Of a DNA stretch of 64,000 bases, positions 62,208-64,000 are shown in pieces. A program made the position numbers and the translations under genes. Under the pieces are notes generated by a model. That model worked only from the letters and a program-made list of their open reading frames with translations. It had not been told where the DNA came from and searched no databases. Source of the stretch: Coprobacter fastidiosus (GTDB lineage: Bacteria > Bacteroidota > Bacteroidia > Bacteroidales > Coprobacteraceae); the NCBI RefSeq assembly GCF_030296935.1, contig NZ_AP028032.1, positions 2,046,001-2,110,000 on the forward strand, read 5' to 3'. The stretch's first letter is position 1, and each line of letters starts with the position of its first letter.

Positions 62208-64000
62208 TCAAAACTTTAAAGAAAGACTTAGTGATATCGATCTTCCGGGCGTATATTTCCGGGTAATCTGTTCCCGTTCTTGTTTTACGCCATTGATCGT
62301 CGTAGTGGGAAATTGTTTCATGATAACCGACTGTGCCAGAATATCCTTGATCCCCAATTTCAAAGAAACTATCTTCCCGAATGTTTTATTTATAGTCAAG
62401 TCAAGGACATTACGGGGCATCTCGTATGCGTCAGGGACATCATAATCGCTGTTTCCATCGACAGAGGTAGATTTTCCGACCCCGACAATACGTTTACCGA
62501 TAATGTTATATAATAAACTTGCCGATAATCCTATCTTTTCGGAAGAAGTATAATAAAGTCCGGCATTCACGATATACGGAGACTGACCTTGTAGAGGACG
62601 GTCTTTCTCTTTTACCAACCCTTCATCGCTAAATTTGACCCGGCTTTTCACCCATGCCGCATTAAGAACTAAAGTCAAGTCGGGAATATTTATAAAGTCA
62701 AGCGATTTTCGAATATCCACCTCAACTCCGGTCGTATAAGCACTACGGGCATTTTCGTAACTGTAACGATAACTGCCACCCATATCGATAAAATTCCATT
62801 CTATCGGATTTCTGAAATTCTTATAAAATAATCCGACACTGACGGTTTCTCCGGCCGAAGGATAAAGCTCATATCGCAGATCGACATTATCAATCGTAGC
62901 CATCTTCAAATCGGGATTTCCCTGTACTTCGGCAAAAAGCTCAAAATCATAATAAACAGCGGGAGAAACTTCACGAAATTCGGGACGATTGACCGAACGT
63001 CCGTATGCCAACCGGATAAGATTTTTGTCATTAAAACTATAAGTAACATTAAAAGACGGAAGAACCGAAACTTTATCGTACTTATATTCTGTCATCAGTA
63101 TCTGTGACGCACTGATCGCACGGTCATATTTTATCGACATATTCCACCACTCGGCACGCACACCCAAATTCGCTTGAAATGCACCGAACGGAAACACTCC
63201 TTCTACATAAGCAGCCGCAATACTGTTCTTTCCGTCATACGCATTCGATTTGCGCGTTGTCTCCTCTATATAAACTTTATCATAACCAAGCCATTTTTCA
63301 TTCATCATCTCGGTATAAGGTAAGTTTATATAATCTACCCGTTCGTCTCCCGAAAGTCTGTCATAGCGATAAATAAATTCTCTCGGCGTATATTCACGAA
63401 TGCGATACTCACCATATATTCCCGATTTTATTTCAGGATTCCATGAGCGATCGGAAAAACTTTTTTTATAATCTGCCCCGACCGAAGCAATATGATCATA
63501 CAATTTCTGGTCATAACGGTTTATCATATCGTTATAAGAAGGTAAATCGGGAGTAATTACCTTATCGGCAGGAATTCCCCCGATATTTTTTATAATCCGA
63601 CGATCAGGTTCCATTTTATTGGCATACGAATAATCGACAGTCCAGTTCAAAGTCTGAGTCATATCCTCATCCAACGTATGCAGTCCGGCAAGCTGCCCCA
63701 CATAACTTAATCTTGAAGAATATAGCATCTCCGTCTGATTTTCATAATACTCACCGCTTACCGTACTCGTCCCGTAACGTTCTGTAAACCGATTTTTCCC
63801 GATCTGAGAGAAAAGATTCCTGAACTCGAATCGATTTCTCGAATCAAGGATAAAAGACCAGTTATTCATCGCGTTGATTTTCACCTCGTTTGTAAATTGA
63901 TTATCAATATAATTTTTCTCAATAGTAGGAACATCCGCTGTGGCACTATATATTCCGTATCGAGTATTCTGCATATCCGGAATTGTCTTGTTTGCATTAC
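62208..64000 (-). CDS. TonB-dependent receptor (N-terminal part outside window)
   Basis: The C-terminal 597 residues of an outer-membrane TonB-dependent receptor; the frame is open to base 64000. The sequence alternates strands and Tyr/Arg-rich loops typical of the 22-strand barrel. It includes LIRLAYGRSVNRPEFREVSPAVYYDFELFAEVQGNPDLKMATIDNVDLRYE (a conserved barrel block across about 51 residues, quoted here only by its ends LIRLAYGRSVNRPEF and NPDLKMATIDN) and ends with SLSLSLKF, a terminal aromatic residue as required for barrel assembly. Substrate unknown; forms an operon with the downstream lipoprotein. Confidence 0.92.
   Translation of the reverse strand, partial: NANKTIPDMQNTRYGIYSATADVPTIEKNYIDNQFTNEVKINAMNNWSFILDSRNRFEFRNLFSQIGKNRFTERYGTSTVSGEYYENQTEMLYSSRLSYVGQLAGLHTLDEDMTQTLNWTVDYSYANKMEPDRRIIKNIGGIPADKVITPDLPSYNDMINRYDQKLYDHIASVGADYKKSFSDRSWNPEIKSGIYGEYRIREYTPREFIYRYDRLSGDERVDYINLPYTEMMNEKWLGYDKVYIEETTRKSNAYDGKNSIAAAYVEGVFPFGAFQANLGVRAEWWNMSIKYDRAISASQILMTEYKYDKVSVLPSFNVTYSFNDKNLIRLAYGRSVNRPEFREVSPAVYYDFELFAEVQGNPDLKMATIDNVDLRYELYPSAGETVSVGLFYKNFRNPIEWNFIDMGGSYRYSYENARSAYTTGVEVDIRKSLDFINIPDLTLVLNAAWVKSRVKFSDEGLVKEKDRPLQGQSPYIVNAGLYYTSSEKIGLSASLLYNIIGKRIVGVGKSTSVDGNSDYDVPDAYEMPRNVLDLTINKTFGKIVSLKLGIKDILAQSVIMKQFPTTTINGVKQEREQITRKYTPGRSISLSLSLKF

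Overview
The window reads as a chromosomal segment of a gut-type member of the Bacteroidales. The evidence is the base composition, repeated matches to the Bacteroidetes promoter pattern (TTTG, 19-21 bases, TAnnTTTG), a complete PorP-GldKLMN type IX secretion (T9SS) operon, two GH92 mannosidases, a TonB-dependent receptor with a partner lipoprotein, and a large plant/chlamydia-type IspG. A Barnesiellaceae/Coprobacter-like or Porphyromonadaceae-like host is plausible, but the species cannot be fixed from sequence alone. There are no rRNA genes, CRISPR arrays or recognisable transposases; one tRNA (CAT anticodon) is present.

Layout. 1-3.9 kb (minus): a cut-off CoA-disulfide-reductase/NADH-oxidase-like gene with a two-palindrome promoter, a DUF3109 protein, gpmI and rplS. 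4.1-10.2 kb (plus): a split 5'-nucleotidase, a GH3/beta-lactamase fusion, a thioredoxin-like protein and a divergent flavodoxin. 10.4-17.6 kb (minus): a GH43 arabinanase-like enzyme, a GH92 mannosidase, and a gingipain-like C25 protease with a T9SS sorting tail, next to a coiled-coil protein of unknown function. 17.8-25.6 kb: tRNA, HAD phosphatase plus ribF, an Lrp-type regulator, three FKBP isomerases, a sirtuin and a Na/Pi cotransporter. 25.7-38.4 kb (plus): TGS-domain nucleoside kinase, second HAD, AAE-type transporter, glycosyltransferase plus flippase-like protein, rpoN, a PAP2-like membrane protein, purE, ispG and a MATE exporter.

38.4-50.3 kb is the accessory region: a candidate small RNA with a tRNA-like fold, a TPR protein with a twin-arginine signal, a 2155-residue Rhs/SpvB-type polymorphic toxin whose GIY-YIG-like tip is cut by an amber codon, three tandem near-identical 192-residue genes with mosaic N-terminal regions (one intact and one broken membrane-protein gene between them), and a small T9SS-sorted protein with a single YD-like motif. 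My reading is a toxin locus with a degrading toxin tip and an expanded, recombining set of accessory or immunity candidates; the immunity role is inference.

50.3-64 kb (minus): thiamine pyrophosphokinase with a PnuC-type transporter, the T9SS operon porP-gldK-gldL-gldM-gldN, a second GH92 mannosidase, and a beta-helix lipoprotein downstream of a cut-off TonB-dependent receptor.

Across the window a family of at least six related inverted-repeat elements (GAGCCTG...CAGGCTC) sits just 3' of genes. The five asymmetric copies all have the same orientation relative to the upstream gene. This is the most distinctive non-coding signal here.
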